Position numbers and translations under genes: made by a program. Below, in pieces: positions 1 through 7,981 of a stretch of DNA of 64,000 nucleotides. The first letter of the stretch is position 1. Each line of letters starts with the position of its first letter. This DNA comes from Solirubrobacter sp963837485 (lineage in GTDB: Bacteria > Actinomycetota > Thermoleophilia > Solirubrobacterales > Solirubrobacteraceae): NCBI GenBank assembly GCA_963837485.1, contig CAWINP010000011.1, positions 186,001-250,000 on the forward strand. The letters are read 5' to 3'. The notes under the pieces were generated by a model. It was not told the origin of the DNA, ran no database searches, and saw nothing but the letters and a program-made list of their open reading frames with translations.

Positions 1-1
1 C

Positions 2-679
2 GCCAACGCCACCAGCGTGGGCACCGTGCAGGCAGACGATTGGGCGTCGCAGATGGGCCGGCCGGAGTTGCGGACGTTCAGCTGGCAGATCAGCGGCGGC
101 GACGGCGCCTTCTCGATCACGCCCGCCACCGGCGAGCTCCGCATCGCCGACCAGCGCCTGCTCGACGAGAACACGACGTACACGCTCAAGGTCCGCGTCA
201 GCGACGGCTTCCACACGAGCGACGAGACCGCCGTCACCGTCGTCACGCAGGACCTTGCGAACGTCGCCGACGGGGCCGTGGGCGGCACCGTGCCGGCCAC
301 GCTGTCGTTGACTCTCGGCAGCGGGGCGACGTTCGGCGCGTTCGTACCCGGCATGTCCAGGGACTATGAGGCCACCGCCGGCGCGACCGTCACGAGCACG
401 GCGGGAGACGCCACGCTGAGCGCCGTCGATCCGGCGAGCGCGTCGCCGGGCAGGCTGGTCAACGGCAGCTTCGCTCTCTCAGAGCCGATCCAGGCCGCGG
501 TGACGGGCGCGTACGCCCCCATCGGCGCCTCGCCCCTGACGCTGCACACCTATGCCTCGCCGGCGAGCAACGATCCGCTGACGATCCGCTTCAAGCAGAC
601 CATCGGCGCCTTCGAGCCATTGCGCACCGGCACCTACAGCAAGGCGATCACGTTCACCCTGTCGACGACCACGCCATAG
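2..679 (+). CDS. Cadherin-like repeat surface protein, C-terminal part
   Basis: The reading frame is open from the first bases of the window, so this is the 3' part of a longer gene. The first 80 or so residues read like a cadherin/Ig-type repeat: a VGTVQADD start strand, then GELRIADQ and YTLKVRVSDG strands. The remaining 140 residues form a Ser/Thr/Ala-rich, Cys-free beta-type domain ending in STTTP, which looks like an extracellular C-terminal domain. No membrane anchor or sorting signal is visible at the end. The likely role is an exported adhesion or surface-layer protein. The N-terminus and total length are unknown. Confidence 0.6.
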   Translation, partial: ANATSVGTVQADDWASQMGRPELRTFSWQISGGDGAFSITPATGELRIADQRLLDENTTYTLKVRVSDGFHTSDETAVTVVTQDLANVADGAVGGTVPATLSLTLGSGATFGAFVPGMSRDYEATAGATVTSTAGDATLSAVDPASASPGRLVNGSFALSEPIQAAVTGAYAPIGASPLTLHTYASPASNDPLTIRFKQTIGAFEPLRTGTYSKAITFTLSTTTP

Positions 680-698
680 AGCGACGGCGGCGCCGCTC

Positions 699-962
699 TC
701 AGGCGACCATCGCCGTGGACCGGCTCAACTCGTCATGGCGGTCGAGCTCCTGCGCGTGGTCGGCGAGCTTGTCGCGGATCGCGTCGACGGCTTCCTCTCC
801 CAGGGCGAGCCGAAGCGGCGGACTGGGGTCATCGGCAAGCGCCACGATCGCCGCGGCGATGCGCTCCGGGTCGTTCGGCTGGTCCCCCGCGAGCTCGGCG
901 AACCAGGCGAGCGCCCGGCCGACGCTCTCCTGGTACCGGCGGCCAGCGTTCGCGTCGCGACG
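699..962 (-). pseudogene. SDR oxidoreductase, C-terminal remnant
   Basis: The minus-strand frame closed by TGA at 699-701 encodes about 88 residues typical of the end of a classical short-chain dehydrogenase: an SVGRALAWFAEL helix, the IAAAIVALADDPSPPLRLAL segment and an ELDRHDELSRST tail. The Rossmann core, TGxxxGxG motif and YxxxK site are absent because the frame is closed by a stop at 963-965. A truncated transporter gene starts 65 bases away on the other strand, so this looks like a recombination scar. It is very unlikely to be functional. Confidence 0.6.
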
Positions 963-1027
963 CTACGCGCTGTGCTGAGCGGACGGACCTTGATCGGCGG
1001 GATCGGCGCTTGCACGCTGGCGAGGCG

Positions 1028-1312
1028 ATGCTCGATGACCAGCGCCGGATCGCACTCGCCGCCCTCGGGCTCGCCGCGTTCACCGTCGGCACCTCCGAGC
1101 TCGTGATGGTCGGGATCCTCGATCCGATCGCCCGCGCCGCGGGCGTTTCGGTCAGCGCCGCGGGGACGCTCGTGACCGCGTACGCGCTCGGGATCGCGGT
1201 CGGCGGCCCGATCGCCACGGCGCTGACGACGTCGTACTTCGCCACCGACGTGCGCCGGCCCGGCGTGTCGCCGGCGGGCATCGCGTTCAGGGTCTCGTCG
1301 CCCTGTCGGTGA
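1028..1312 (+). pseudogene. MFS (DHA1) efflux transporter, N-terminal remnant
   Basis: From ATG 1028 the first 68 residues match the start of a DHA1-family major facilitator: a first membrane helix (IALAALGLAAFTVGTSELV), the LDPIARA loop and a second helix with AYALGIAVGGPIATAL. Similarity stops near position 1235 and the frame ends after a short basic tail. Only two of the expected twelve helices remain, so the gene is broken. It lies head to head with an SDR remnant. Confidence 0.6.
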
Positions 1313-1474
1313 CGCCGCGACATGTGTCGCGGACGACGGCGACATCCGGCCGATGCCACCGGCGAATGTCCCGTCGCGCACAGGTCATCGGTCCGATGCG
1401 CCGCGCACATCGCAGCGCAGATGATCATCGCCGCCCGTCAGCGGGCGCAACGACGATCAAGGAAGACGAACGCC

Positions 1475-3541
1475 ATGACTTCAGACCACCCGATGGCACG
1501 CGCGCGGCGGGTCCGCGCGCTTGCCGGGATCGCTTGCGCCATGCTCGGCGCGGGCGCGATCCACGCCGCGACGGCCGCCGCGGACACCGTGAAGTACGAA
1601 TACTCGACGCCGGGCACCTACACGCTCAAGATCCCGGCGTACACGACCTCGGCCACCGTCGTCGCCGACGGCGCGTCGGGCGCTGACGGCGGCAGCATCG
1701 GGAGCGTTTCCGCCGGTGGCAAGGGTGGCAAGGGCTCCCTGCTGAACGCCACCGTCGACGTCGTGCCGGATCTGTTCGTGGCACCGGGCGACACGCTGCA
1801 GGTCGAGATCGGTGCGCGCGGGCAAGGTGGCGCCGGCGGTTCGACGTTCGGGACCCAGCCGGGCGGCGGCGGCGGCGGTGCCGCGACCATCCTGGATCTC
1901 ACGCACAAGGTCACGTTCGCGGTCGCCGGGGGCGGCGGCGGTGGCGGCGGCGCCGGCGGCGCGTTCTTCGGCGTCAACGGCGGCGCCGGCGGCGCAGGCC
2001 CCGGCACCGGCGGCAACGGCGAGAGCGGCTACGCCGTCAACGCCGGATCAGGCGGCTCGGCACCCTTGCCGGGCGAGTGCACGGTGCCGGGCCGCGGGAG
2101 CGCAGGCGCTTCGGCCGGCACCGGCACGGCCGCCGGGAGCGGCGGCGGCGGCGGTGACGGCGACTGCCCGGGCCACGGGGGCGCCAACGGCGGCAGCGCC
2201 GGCGGCGGAGGCGGGGGCGGCAGCGCCGGCGGGAGCTCCTCCTGGGGCGGGAAGAACACCGTCGGCGTCCGGACGTCGGACGGTGACGCCTACGTCTCGC
2301 TCACGTTCAATCGCAGCCCCGTGGCGCCCAAGTTCACGTCCGCGTCATCGCTCACCGTGCCTGCGGTCGCGGCCGTCGACGACAACATCGCGTTCCGCGC
2401 GACCGCGACCGGCTTTCCGACCCCGCGGTTCGCGCTGTCCGGAGCGCCGGCGTGGCTGAGCATCGATGCCGACAGCGGTCAGGTGACCGGCGCGGTCCCG
2501 GCGCGCACGGCCGGAAAGTACACCTTCACGATCACGGCGGACAACGGGTTCGCCGTCACGTCGCAGCCGTTCACGCTCGACGTGACCGCCGCACCGCTGC
2601 GCCCGCAGGCGCCCGGGACGCTCACGGGCTACGCGCGCAATCCGTTCTCCGCCACGCTGGCCGCCAGCGGCGGAGTCGGGGCCTATACCTGGACCAAGAC
2701 GTCAGGGTCGCTGCCGGGCGGACTGCGCCTGAGCGCATCCGGAGCCATCACCGGCACGCCGACCTCGAAGGGCACTGCGACGTTCACTGCCCGGGTCACC
2801 GACAGCTCGCTCCCGACGGCCGCGTCGGCCACGGAGTCCGTGAAGATCACGATCGCTGCACGCACCCTGGCCGTCACGACCAAGTCGCTGCCGGGCGGTA
2901 CCGTCGGCCGCACGTACTCGCAGCCGCTGGCCGCCGCGATGGGCTCCGGCTCGCTGAAGTGGCGCGTCTCCACCGGCAGGCTGCCGAGCGGCCTGAGCCT
3001 CGACGCCGCCACCGGGAGGATCAGCGGCATCCCGACCCAGCCGGGGACGAGCTCGTTCACCATGACCGTGAGCGACGCGACGATGTCGGCGTCGGCGGAT
3101 CTGAGCATCGCGATCCATCCCGCGGTCCAAGCGGCCGTCTACACCGTCAACAGCGGCAACAGCGCGCTGCTCGGGTTCGGGCTCGACGCCGACGCGGACG
3201 GGCCGACGTCCAGCCGTGCCGCCACCGACGCGCTTCCGGAGTGCTTGACCGCGTTGGTGATCGCCTCCTGTCCGATGCGGTACAGCCGCTCCTCGACTGC
3301 GATGTCGAGCGCCAGCCGGTCCTCGGGGCCGGCGACCGCGACGTCGACGTCGTGCCGCAACCCGATCGCTCCCGCGTGGGCACGCAGCGCCGTCACGAGA
3401 CCCTGCTCCGCCAGAGCGTCGCGGCGCAGCTCGAAGATCGAGGCGCGCATCTCCAAGAGCGCGCGGTGCGCGAGCTCGGCGACCTCGTCGACGCTTGCCC
3501 GCAGGGCGTCGCCCTCCGGCGACTCGACGCGCGCGGCGTGA
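1475..3541 (+). CDS. Glycine-rich exported protein with Ig-like domains, aberrant C-terminus
   Basis: An exported protein of 688 residues with a signal peptide (basic start, then a hydrophobic stretch ending AATAAA near residue 37). A glycine-rich region (about residues 120-280, GGGGG runs) is followed by three putative-Ig repeats (about 285-555), each with the PxGLxLxxxTGxIxGxPT pattern. ATG 1475 follows AAGGAAGA. After about position 3190 the frame runs antisense through a histidine kinase gene on the other strand, giving a low-complexity Ser/Arg/Ala tail. The natural 3' end therefore appears lost in a rearrangement. The likely place is the cell surface; function is unknown. Confidence 0.6.
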   Translation: MTSDHPMARARRVRALAGIACAMLGAGAIHAATAAADTVKYEYSTPGTYTLKIPAYTTSATVVADGASGADGGSIGSVSAGGKGGKGSLLNATVDVVPDLFVAPGDTLQVEIGARGQGGAGGSTFGTQPGGGGGGAATILDLTHKVTFAVAGGGGGGGGAGGAFFGVNGGAGGAGPGTGGNGESGYAVNAGSGGSAPLPGECTVPGRGSAGASAGTGTAAGSGGGGGDGDCPGHGGANGGSAGGGGGGGSAGGSSSWGGKNTVGVRTSDGDAYVSLTFNRSPVAPKFTSASSLTVPAVAAVDDNIAFRATATGFPTPRFALSGAPAWLSIDADSGQVTGAVPARTAGKYTFTITADNGFAVTSQPFTLDVTAAPLRPQAPGTLTGYARNPFSATLAASGGVGAYTWTKTSGSLPGGLRLSASGAITGTPTSKGTATFTARVTDSSLPTAASATESVKITIAARTLAVTTKSLPGGTVGRTYSQPLAAAMGSGSLKWRVSTGRLPSGLSLDAATGRISGIPTQPGTSSFTMTVSDATMSASADLSIAIHPAVQAAVYTVNSGNSALLGFGLDADADGPTSSRAATDALPECLTALVIASCPMRYSRSSTAMSSASRSSGPATATSTSCRNPIAPAWARSAVTRPCSARASRRSSKIEARISKSARCASSATSSTLARRASPSGDSTRAA

Positions 3542-4605
3542 TGACGCGCCAGGCCGGTGTGCAGGCCGAGCGTGAAGAGCGTCTGGGACACGGAGTCGTG
3601 CAGGTCGCCGGCGATCCGGCGCCGCTCCTCGGCCGTGCGCTCTGCCTCGCGGCGGCGCGACTCGGCGAGCCGCAGGGCGGCTTCGCGCCGGCTGCTCACC
3701 ACGGCGCCGAGCGTGACAGTCGTGATGACGGCGACGAGGACATACAACTGGGTGTCGAGCGTCGCGTCGTCGATCGAGCTGGTGGCGAACGGCCCGGCCC
3801 GGTCGGCGGTCCGCGCGATCGCTACTCCGACCGCGAGCAGCACCGCAGCGGTGGCACCGCGCTGCCCGAGGTTGAGGGCGGCGAAGATCAGCACGGGAAA
3901 CACGATGTAGGTCAGCGGGTGATGGGACGCGAAGACCACGACGCTGAGCCCCGCCACCACGAGCGGGATCGCCACCGCTTCCAACCGCTTGCGGCCGTGC
4001 GGCCACGCCAGCGGCGGCCCGCCGACCCACACGAGGATCAGCGGAATCACGATCAGCGCTCCGCAGGCATCGCCAAGCCACCATGTCCTGAACACCGAGC
4101 TCAGCTCGCTGGCGCCGAAGTCGCCCGCACGCCACCCGGCGAGCGTCCCGATGGCCGCCGAGATCGCCGTGCCACACGCGATGGCGAGCAGCAGCAGGGC
4201 GACGTCCAGCGGCCGCTCGAGCCGGTTGCGAGGGCCGAGCCAGCGACGCATCAGCACCGCGATCAGCGTGAACTCGATCACGTTGCCGAGCGTCTGCGCC
4301 TGCGTCCATCGGGTGAGCTCCTCGCTGTGGAACGGGATCACCCCGGTGCCGAGGAGCACGTCCGCCAGCGCCGCACCGAACCACCACCGCAGGTCGCCGA
4401 GATACAGCATCGCGGCGGCGAAGCCGACCGGCAGCCACGCGACCTGCACGCCGCCGGTGAACTGCACCACGTAACCGAGCCTGGCCATCGCGTAGTAGCC
4501 GGCTCCGAGCGCCAGGTTGCCGAGCAGAAGGCGCTCGCGAGTCGGCGAGCCGTGAACGATCAGCCCGCCGAGCCGCGTGATGCTGCGGTGATCACGCTCG
4601 CCCAT
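3139..4605 (-). CDS. MASE1 sensor histidine kinase (NarL type), 3'-truncated
   Basis: The first 280 residues are a multi-helix membrane sensor of the MASE1 type (WLPVGFAAAMLYLGD, RTWWLGDACGALIVIPL). A HisKA_3 dimerisation domain follows with the phospho-accepting His in RRRIAGDLHDSVSQTLF, then the start of an HATPase domain (LYRIGQEAITNAVKHS). The ATPase stops just after that N-box: the G1 and G2 boxes (DxGxG, GxGL) are missing and the last 21 residues look random. Without them the protein should not bind ATP, so it is probably inactive. No response regulator lies next to it. The truncation point (about 3205) coincides with the corrupted end of the convergent gene. Confidence 0.7.
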   Translation of the reverse strand: MGERDHRSITRLGGLIVHGSPTRERLLLGNLALGAGYYAMARLGYVVQFTGGVQVAWLPVGFAAAMLYLGDLRWWFGAALADVLLGTGVIPFHSEELTRWTQAQTLGNVIEFTLIAVLMRRWLGPRNRLERPLDVALLLLAIACGTAISAAIGTLAGWRAGDFGASELSSVFRTWWLGDACGALIVIPLILVWVGGPPLAWPHGRKRLEAVAIPLVVAGLSVVVFASHHPLTYIVFPVLIFAALNLGQRGATAAVLLAVGVAIARTADRAGPFATSSIDDATLDTQLYVLVAVITTVTLGAVVSSRREAALRLAESRRREAERTAEERRRIAGDLHDSVSQTLFTLGLHTGLARHHAARVESPEGDALRASVDEVAELAHRALLEMRASIFELRRDALAEQGLVTALRAHAGAIGLRHDVDVAVAGPEDRLALDIAVEERLYRIGQEAITNAVKHSGSASVAARLDVGPSASASSPNPSSALLPLLTV

Positions 4606-4845
4606 CGGAGCGCGATCCTATGTCGCCAGGACAACGACCGGGGACGACGCCCCGGTGAGCCGCGGATGACACGGCGGGCAGCTCGATCTGCGTACGGCAC
4701 GTCGTCTTTCCGACCTCCGTCGTTCGTATGCGCGTTGGGGCCGCGGCCAGTCTGCGGTAACTTGGCCCCAGAGGGTTTCTGTCCCGCGCCCGGAATTCGC
4801 CTCGCGTGGGCCGTTGCCTGATGGAACGGCGAACCGGAGAACGCG

Positions 4846-5214
4846 ATGACTGAGCAGTACGGAATCGTGGGCCCAGCGCGGGGCGAGCCGTTGCCGGTCG
4901 GCCGCGTCGGCGTGCGCGTGCGGGTCCCGCTGTCCGGCTGTCCAAGCCCTCGCTGGTCGCGTGACCTCAGCGCCCGCCTGACCAACGAGCTCGTCGGACA
5001 CGCCGCCGTCGGTCACCTTCGGCTCAACGACATCGTGCACGGCGACCACATCGTGCTCGAAGGCGTCGAGGAGCGCGAAGCGACCCTGCTCTCCGACGCA
5101 CTCTCGCGCGCGGTGACGGCCACCAATGCGGCATGCCCGACAGAGCCCCAGCAGACGGCCAACGTTCCGCAGCCGCGCGCCGACGCGATCGCCGGCGAGA
5201 TCGCCGGAGAGTAG
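4846..5214 (+). CDS. Hypothetical protein, 122 aa
   Basis: ATG 4846 is preceded by a plausible ribosome site (CCGGAG). The protein has an acidic, soluble middle (RLNDIVHGDHIVLEGVEERE) and no signal peptide or membrane helix. The N-terminal half holds alternating hydrophobic residues (VGVRVRVPLSG), like a small beta domain. I do not recognise a family. Codon use agrees with the neighbours, which supports a real gene. The upstream 240 bases show no other gene. Confidence 0.45.
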   Translation: MTEQYGIVGPARGEPLPVGRVGVRVRVPLSGCPSPRWSRDLSARLTNELVGHAAVGHLRLNDIVHGDHIVLEGVEEREATLLSDALSRAVTATNAACPTEPQQTANVPQPRADAIAGEIAGE

Positions 5215-5237
5215 CTCCAAGCCCGACGGCGGGCCGA

Positions 5238-5876
5238 TCACGGGCCGACGACGCGGCCCACGAGCCGGATGACGCGGGCGGGGAGGACGGCGTGGCGTTC
5301 CTGCTCCCAGACCCGCGCACGCGTGAAGCGCCGGTAGCCGAGCAGCCGCAGGCCGAGGCCGGGGAGGCCGGAGGCGGCGCCCGTGCTCTGCGCGGGCTCG
5401 GCGGTGAGCAGCTCGATCCGGTACAGGTGCTTGACGTTGACGAAGCCGTAGTGCGCCGGGGCGACGAGCCGCACCGGCGCGCCGTGCTTGGCGTTCAGAG
5501 GGGCACCGTCGAGGCGATCGGCGAGCAGCACGCCGGCGGCGAGCGCGTCCTCGAGCAGCATCACCGCCCAGTGCCCATCAAGACCGCAGAACCGCGCGTG
5601 CGTCGCCGTCGGGGACGGCCGCAGCAGCTCCGACAGCGCAATGCCCTCCCAACGCAGCCCCCGCGCCGACCAGCCGGCGACGCAGTGGAAGTCCGCGAGC
5701 AGCGTGCGCCGCGGGAGCGACGCGAGGTCGGCGACGGCGATCGCCGCCGCTGACTCGACGGCGCCGGAGACCGCGATGACCGGCGCGACCGGCAGCGCGG
5801 GCGGCAGGCCCTGGTTGGTGCCGAAGCGCGGGAAGCGGTCGAGCGCCCGCTGGCCGGGAGGAAGCCGATCATCCAT
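5238..5876 (-). CDS. Molybdopterin-dependent oxidoreductase (sulfite oxidase fold)
   Basis: A 212-residue protein of the Oxidored_molyb (sulfite oxidase/YedY) family. Typical landmarks are FHCVAGWSARGLRWEG, where the Cys is the expected molybdenum ligand, ARFCGLDGHWAVM, LNAKHGAPVRLVAPAHYG, and NVKHLYRIEL, which closes the pterin pocket. There is no Tat signal, so it may be cytoplasmic. The substrate is not evident. It is divergent from a TetR gene with two operator palindromes between the starts, so it is the probable target of that repressor. ATG 5876 was chosen because further upstream codons lie inside the operators. Confidence 0.8.
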   Translation of the reverse strand: MDDRLPPGQRALDRFPRFGTNQGLPPALPVAPVIAVSGAVESAAAIAVADLASLPRRTLLADFHCVAGWSARGLRWEGIALSELLRPSPTATHARFCGLDGHWAVMLLEDALAAGVLLADRLDGAPLNAKHGAPVRLVAPAHYGFVNVKHLYRIELLTAEPAQSTGAASGLPGLGLRLLGYRRFTRARVWEQERHAVLPARVIRLVGRVVGP

Positions 5877-5904
5877 ACGTAAGCGTATAGATACGCTAGC
5901 GTAT
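5875..5904. promoter_or_regulatory. Tandem TetR operators, ATACG-N4-CGTAT
   Basis: Two 14-bp inverted repeats of the form ATACG-N4-CGTAT lie at 5875-5888 and 5891-5904, with 16 bp between centres. The second (ATACGCTAGCGTAT) is a perfect palindrome. They fill the 33-bp gap between the divergent oxidoreductase and TetR starts, so bound repressor would block both promoters. Confidence 0.75.
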
Positions 5905-5909
5905 GGTTC

Positions 5910-6461
5910 ATGCCCGCGCAAGCCCGCACGCCGCGCCAGGACTGGATCGCCGGCGGTTTGAAGGCGCTCGCCCGCGGCGGCCCGGAAGCCGTGCGCGTCG
6001 AGCCGCTGGCGCGCGAGCTCGGCGCCACCAAGGGCAGCTTCTACTGGCACTTCCCCGACCGGGCCGCACTGCTCGAGGCGCTGCTCGACGACTGGGAGCG
6101 GACGGTCGTCGACGACGTGATCGCCCACGTCGACGCGCGCGGCGGCGACGCGCGCGACCGGCTCCGGCGCCTATTCGCGCTCGCCGGCTCCCGGCGCGAC
6201 CTGCCGCCCGTCGAGCTCGCGATCCGCGACTGGGCCCGCCGCGACGCCGGCGTCGCCCGCCGGCTCAAACGCCTCGACAACCGCCGCTTCGCCTACCTGC
6301 GGACGCTGTTCAGCGCGCTCACCGACGACGACGCCGACGCAGAGGTCCGCTGCACCCTCGCCTTCGCGCTGTTCGTCGGGCACCCGCTGATCGCCGCCGA
6401 CCACCCGGGCCGCAAACGCAAGGACGTGCTCGACCTCGCCCTCGCCCACCTGCTGCGCTGA
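5910..6461 (+). CDS. TetR family transcriptional repressor
   Basis: A 183-residue regulator with an N-terminal helix-turn-helix (VRVEPLARELGATKGSFYWHF, about residues 28-49) followed by the usual helical ligand domain. ATG 5910 starts just downstream of two palindromic operators shared with the divergent molybdoenzyme gene, implying autoregulation and repression of that gene. The inducer cannot be predicted; the ligand domain resembles the general AcrR-type group. The gene ends 28 bases from a convergent methyltransferase gene. Confidence 0.85.
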   Translation: MPAQARTPRQDWIAGGLKALARGGPEAVRVEPLARELGATKGSFYWHFPDRAALLEALLDDWERTVVDDVIAHVDARGGDARDRLRRLFALAGSRRDLPPVELAIRDWARRDAGVARRLKRLDNRRFAYLRTLFSALTDDDADAEVRCTLAFALFVGHPLIAADHPGRKRKDVLDLALAHLLR

Positions 6462-6489
6462 CGGTCACCGCCCCGCAGTCCTTCCATGC

Positions 6490-7182
6490 TTACGCGGCGA
6501 TACGGCTGCGGTCGGCGTCGGCCCGGCGGTCGGCGGCGTGCTCGCGTTCGTGCCCGGCGACGCTGAACGGAACGCCGCGGTGCGTGAAGGTGCGGCGGAG
6601 TCCGTGGCGTTCCAGGACGGCGAGCATCTCCGCGGGCGGGTGGGCGTACGCGCGGAACTCCTTGCGCAGGAGGCGGAAGGCGAGGTTCTGCGCGGCGGCG
6701 ATCGAGCGCCAGAGCAGGGTGCCGGGCGGGTGGCTGAAGACGAGCAGCCGGTGTGCGTGGTCGGCTGCCGCGCTGAGCAGACGCTCGTAGTCGGGGTAGC
6801 AGCAGACGACGCGGTTCAAGACGACGATGTCGACCGCCTCGACGCCGGCGGGATCGACGGCGATGTCGTGCAGGCGCCGCTGGACACGGTCTTCGACGCC
6901 GGCCTCGCGGGCGAGTTGCAGGGCGAGCCCGTCATAGGCGGGCGAAAGCTCGAGGTTGATGGTTTGTGCGGCGCCGCGCTTGAGCAGCTCGAGCTGGATC
7001 TCGCCGATTCCGCCGCCGATCTCGAGCACGGTTGCCCCGTGCACGCCGCGGCTCTGGATGAATTCGACGATCTGCCGCGAGGTCTTGTCGAGTCCGCGCT
7101 TGCGGTAGCGCTTGGCGACGCGGCGAGCGAAACGGTCGCTGAAGAACCACTCACAGCCGCGGGAGTTGCAGCAGCCGGCCAC
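6490..7182 (-). CDS. Class I SAM-dependent methyltransferase
   Basis: A 230-residue Rossmann-fold methyltransferase. Motif I is VLEIGGGIGEIQLELL (about residues 52-67), followed by an acidic beta-2 end (INLELS), and DIVVLNRVVCCYPDYERLL matches motif IV. The first residues are Cys-rich (MAGCCNSRGC), which is unusual. The C-terminal part (LLRKEFRAYAHPP) resembles small-molecule methyltransferases of the magnesium-protoporphyrin type, but the substrate is not evident. It has no operon partner. Confidence 0.75.
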   Translation of the reverse strand: MAGCCNSRGCEWFFSDRFARRVAKRYRKRGLDKTSRQIVEFIQSRGVHGATVLEIGGGIGEIQLELLKRGAAQTINLELSPAYDGLALQLAREAGVEDRVQRRLHDIAVDPAGVEAVDIVVLNRVVCCYPDYERLLSAAADHAHRLLVFSHPPGTLLWRSIAAAQNLAFRLLRKEFRAYAHPPAEMLAVLERHGLRRTFTHRGVPFSVAGHEREHAADRRADADRSRIAA

Positions 7183-7232
7183 GACGATCGACGTTACCGG
7201 TCGCGATCGAGCGCCGGGCGTCTGACCCCTGG

Positions 7233-7346
7233 CTACCAGGCGGAGTCGGCCGCGACGCGCTGCGACTGCGCGGGCAGCTCGCGCACGACGGGAACCACGA
7301 AGGCGTGCGAGGCGGGACGACGGACGGTGGTGGCGAGGACGGTCAT
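7233..7346 (-). CDS. Possible small protein, 37 aa
   Basis: A short reading frame (ATG at 7344-7346, stop TAG at 7233-7235) follows the 29-codon small ORF upstream by 17 bases. It encodes a Val/Ala/Arg-rich peptide (starts MTVLATTVRRPASHAF). A purine-rich stretch (AGAGAG) lies about 10 bases upstream of the start. No family is recognised. Support is the tandem arrangement with the first small ORF. Confidence 0.3.
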   Translation of the reverse strand: MTVLATTVRRPASHAFVVPVVRELPAQSQRVAADSAW

Positions 7347-7363
7347 GGCGAAGGCTCTCTGTC

Positions 7364-7453
7364 TTAGATGCGAGGCTTGCGGTAGCGGCGGCGCGACGTG
7401 CGCTCGGCCTGATATGCGGTGGCGTGCGTCAGATGGATCAGCGAGGGGTTCAT
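7364..7453 (-). CDS. Possible small basic protein, 29 aa
   Basis: This frame starts at ATG 7451-7453 after a very strong Shine-Dalgarno sequence (AGGAGGAGGA about 10 bases upstream) and ends at TAA 7364-7366. The peptide begins MNPSLIHLTHATAYQAERTS and ends in an arginine-rich tail. It could be a leader peptide or a small effector. It is too short to assign by family, and it sits below a GC-rich, potentially structured leader on the same strand. Confidence 0.4.
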   Translation of the reverse strand: MNPSLIHLTHATAYQAERTSRRRYRKPRI

Positions 7454-7459
7454 GACACT

Positions 7460-7620
7460 GCCAATCCTCCTCCTGCGGCGCCCGCGTCTTCAGGCGGCTG
7501 GCAGGCGTCTCGGCGGTGCTCACCCCGCCTGTTGCCCTCCGGATTTCGCACCCCTACCGGGGGCTGCCCGAACCCGCGGGGGCGGTTTGCCGGCGCCCGC
7601 GCTAACATCCGTGCATCGTG
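7460..7620 (-). promoter_or_regulatory. GC-rich structured leader, possible riboswitch
   Basis: Read on the minus strand, the 160 bases before the small ORF at 7453 contain GGTGCGAAATCCGG, a stem CAGGCG/CGCCTG enclosing GGTGAGCACC, and CGAGACGCCTGCCAGC. These resemble pieces of cobalamin-type riboswitch cores (a GGTGnnAATCC box and a GACnCCTGCC end), but I cannot fold the full consensus by eye. A plain GC-rich untranslated leader is the alternative. Confidence 0.25.
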
Positions 7621-7715
7621 CCGAACTCTAAGTCCGGCGAAGTAGTGCCCGCGTCGCGTTGTTGCTCTAGCACCTCCCGCGTTTCGCAGCACACAACCTC
7701 CTGGGAGGAACTCAA

Positions 7716-7919
7716 ATGGCAACCGGAACCGTGAAGTGGTTCAGCGACGAGAAGGGGTTCGGGTTCATCACGCCCGACGACCAGAGCAAGGACCTGTTCG
7801 TGCACCACACGGGCATCGCCGGCAACGGCTTCAAGTCGCTCCCTGAGGGCGCGAAGGTCAGCTACGACGCCGAGATCGGGCCCAAGGGCCCGAACGCGAC
7901 GAACGTCCAGACCATCTAG
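7716..7919 (+). CDS. cspA: Cold-shock protein, CspA family
   Basis: A 67-residue single cold-shock domain: KWFSDEKGFGFI (RNP1) and DLFVHH (RNP2) are intact, as expected for a single-stranded RNA/DNA-binding chaperone in the cytoplasm. The start follows a strong ribosome site (CTGGGAGGAACTC). About 95 bases of untranslated leader lie upstream, consistent with the post-transcriptional control usual for this family. A strong hairpin lies 32 bases after the stop. Confidence 0.95.
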   Translation: MATGTVKWFSDEKGFGFITPDDQSKDLFVHHTGIAGNGFKSLPEGAKVSYDAEIGPKGPNATNVQTI

Positions 7920-7950
7920 CCGCTCTTCTCCGTCGCAGGTCCCGCTCGGC

Positions 7951-7970
7951 TCGGCACCACTCGGTGCCGA
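7951..7970. terminator. Hairpin terminator between cspA and DUF1232 gene
   Basis: An 8-bp perfect stem, TCGGCACC / GGTGCCGA, with a 4-base loop lies between the convergent ends of cspA and the DUF1232 gene. There is no strong T-run on either side. It could serve both directions. Confidence 0.6.
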
Positions 7971-7981
7971 CCGGCGGGCCC

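Noticed and set aside
725..1428. Long open frames on the minus strand opposite the SDR/MFS stubs
   Set aside because: They encode Arg/Ala/Ser-rich low-complexity sequence with no family pattern; they are a by-product of high GC.
1850..2250. Glycine-codon runs in the exported protein as a DNA repeat or CRISPR-like array
   Set aside because: The repeats are irregular GGC codons in a coding frame, not spaced identical units.
2452..4821. A 789-codon plus-strand frame through the Ig protein and antisense to the kinase
   Set aside because: Composition is Arg/His/Asp-rich without domains; it runs across two real genes in other frames.
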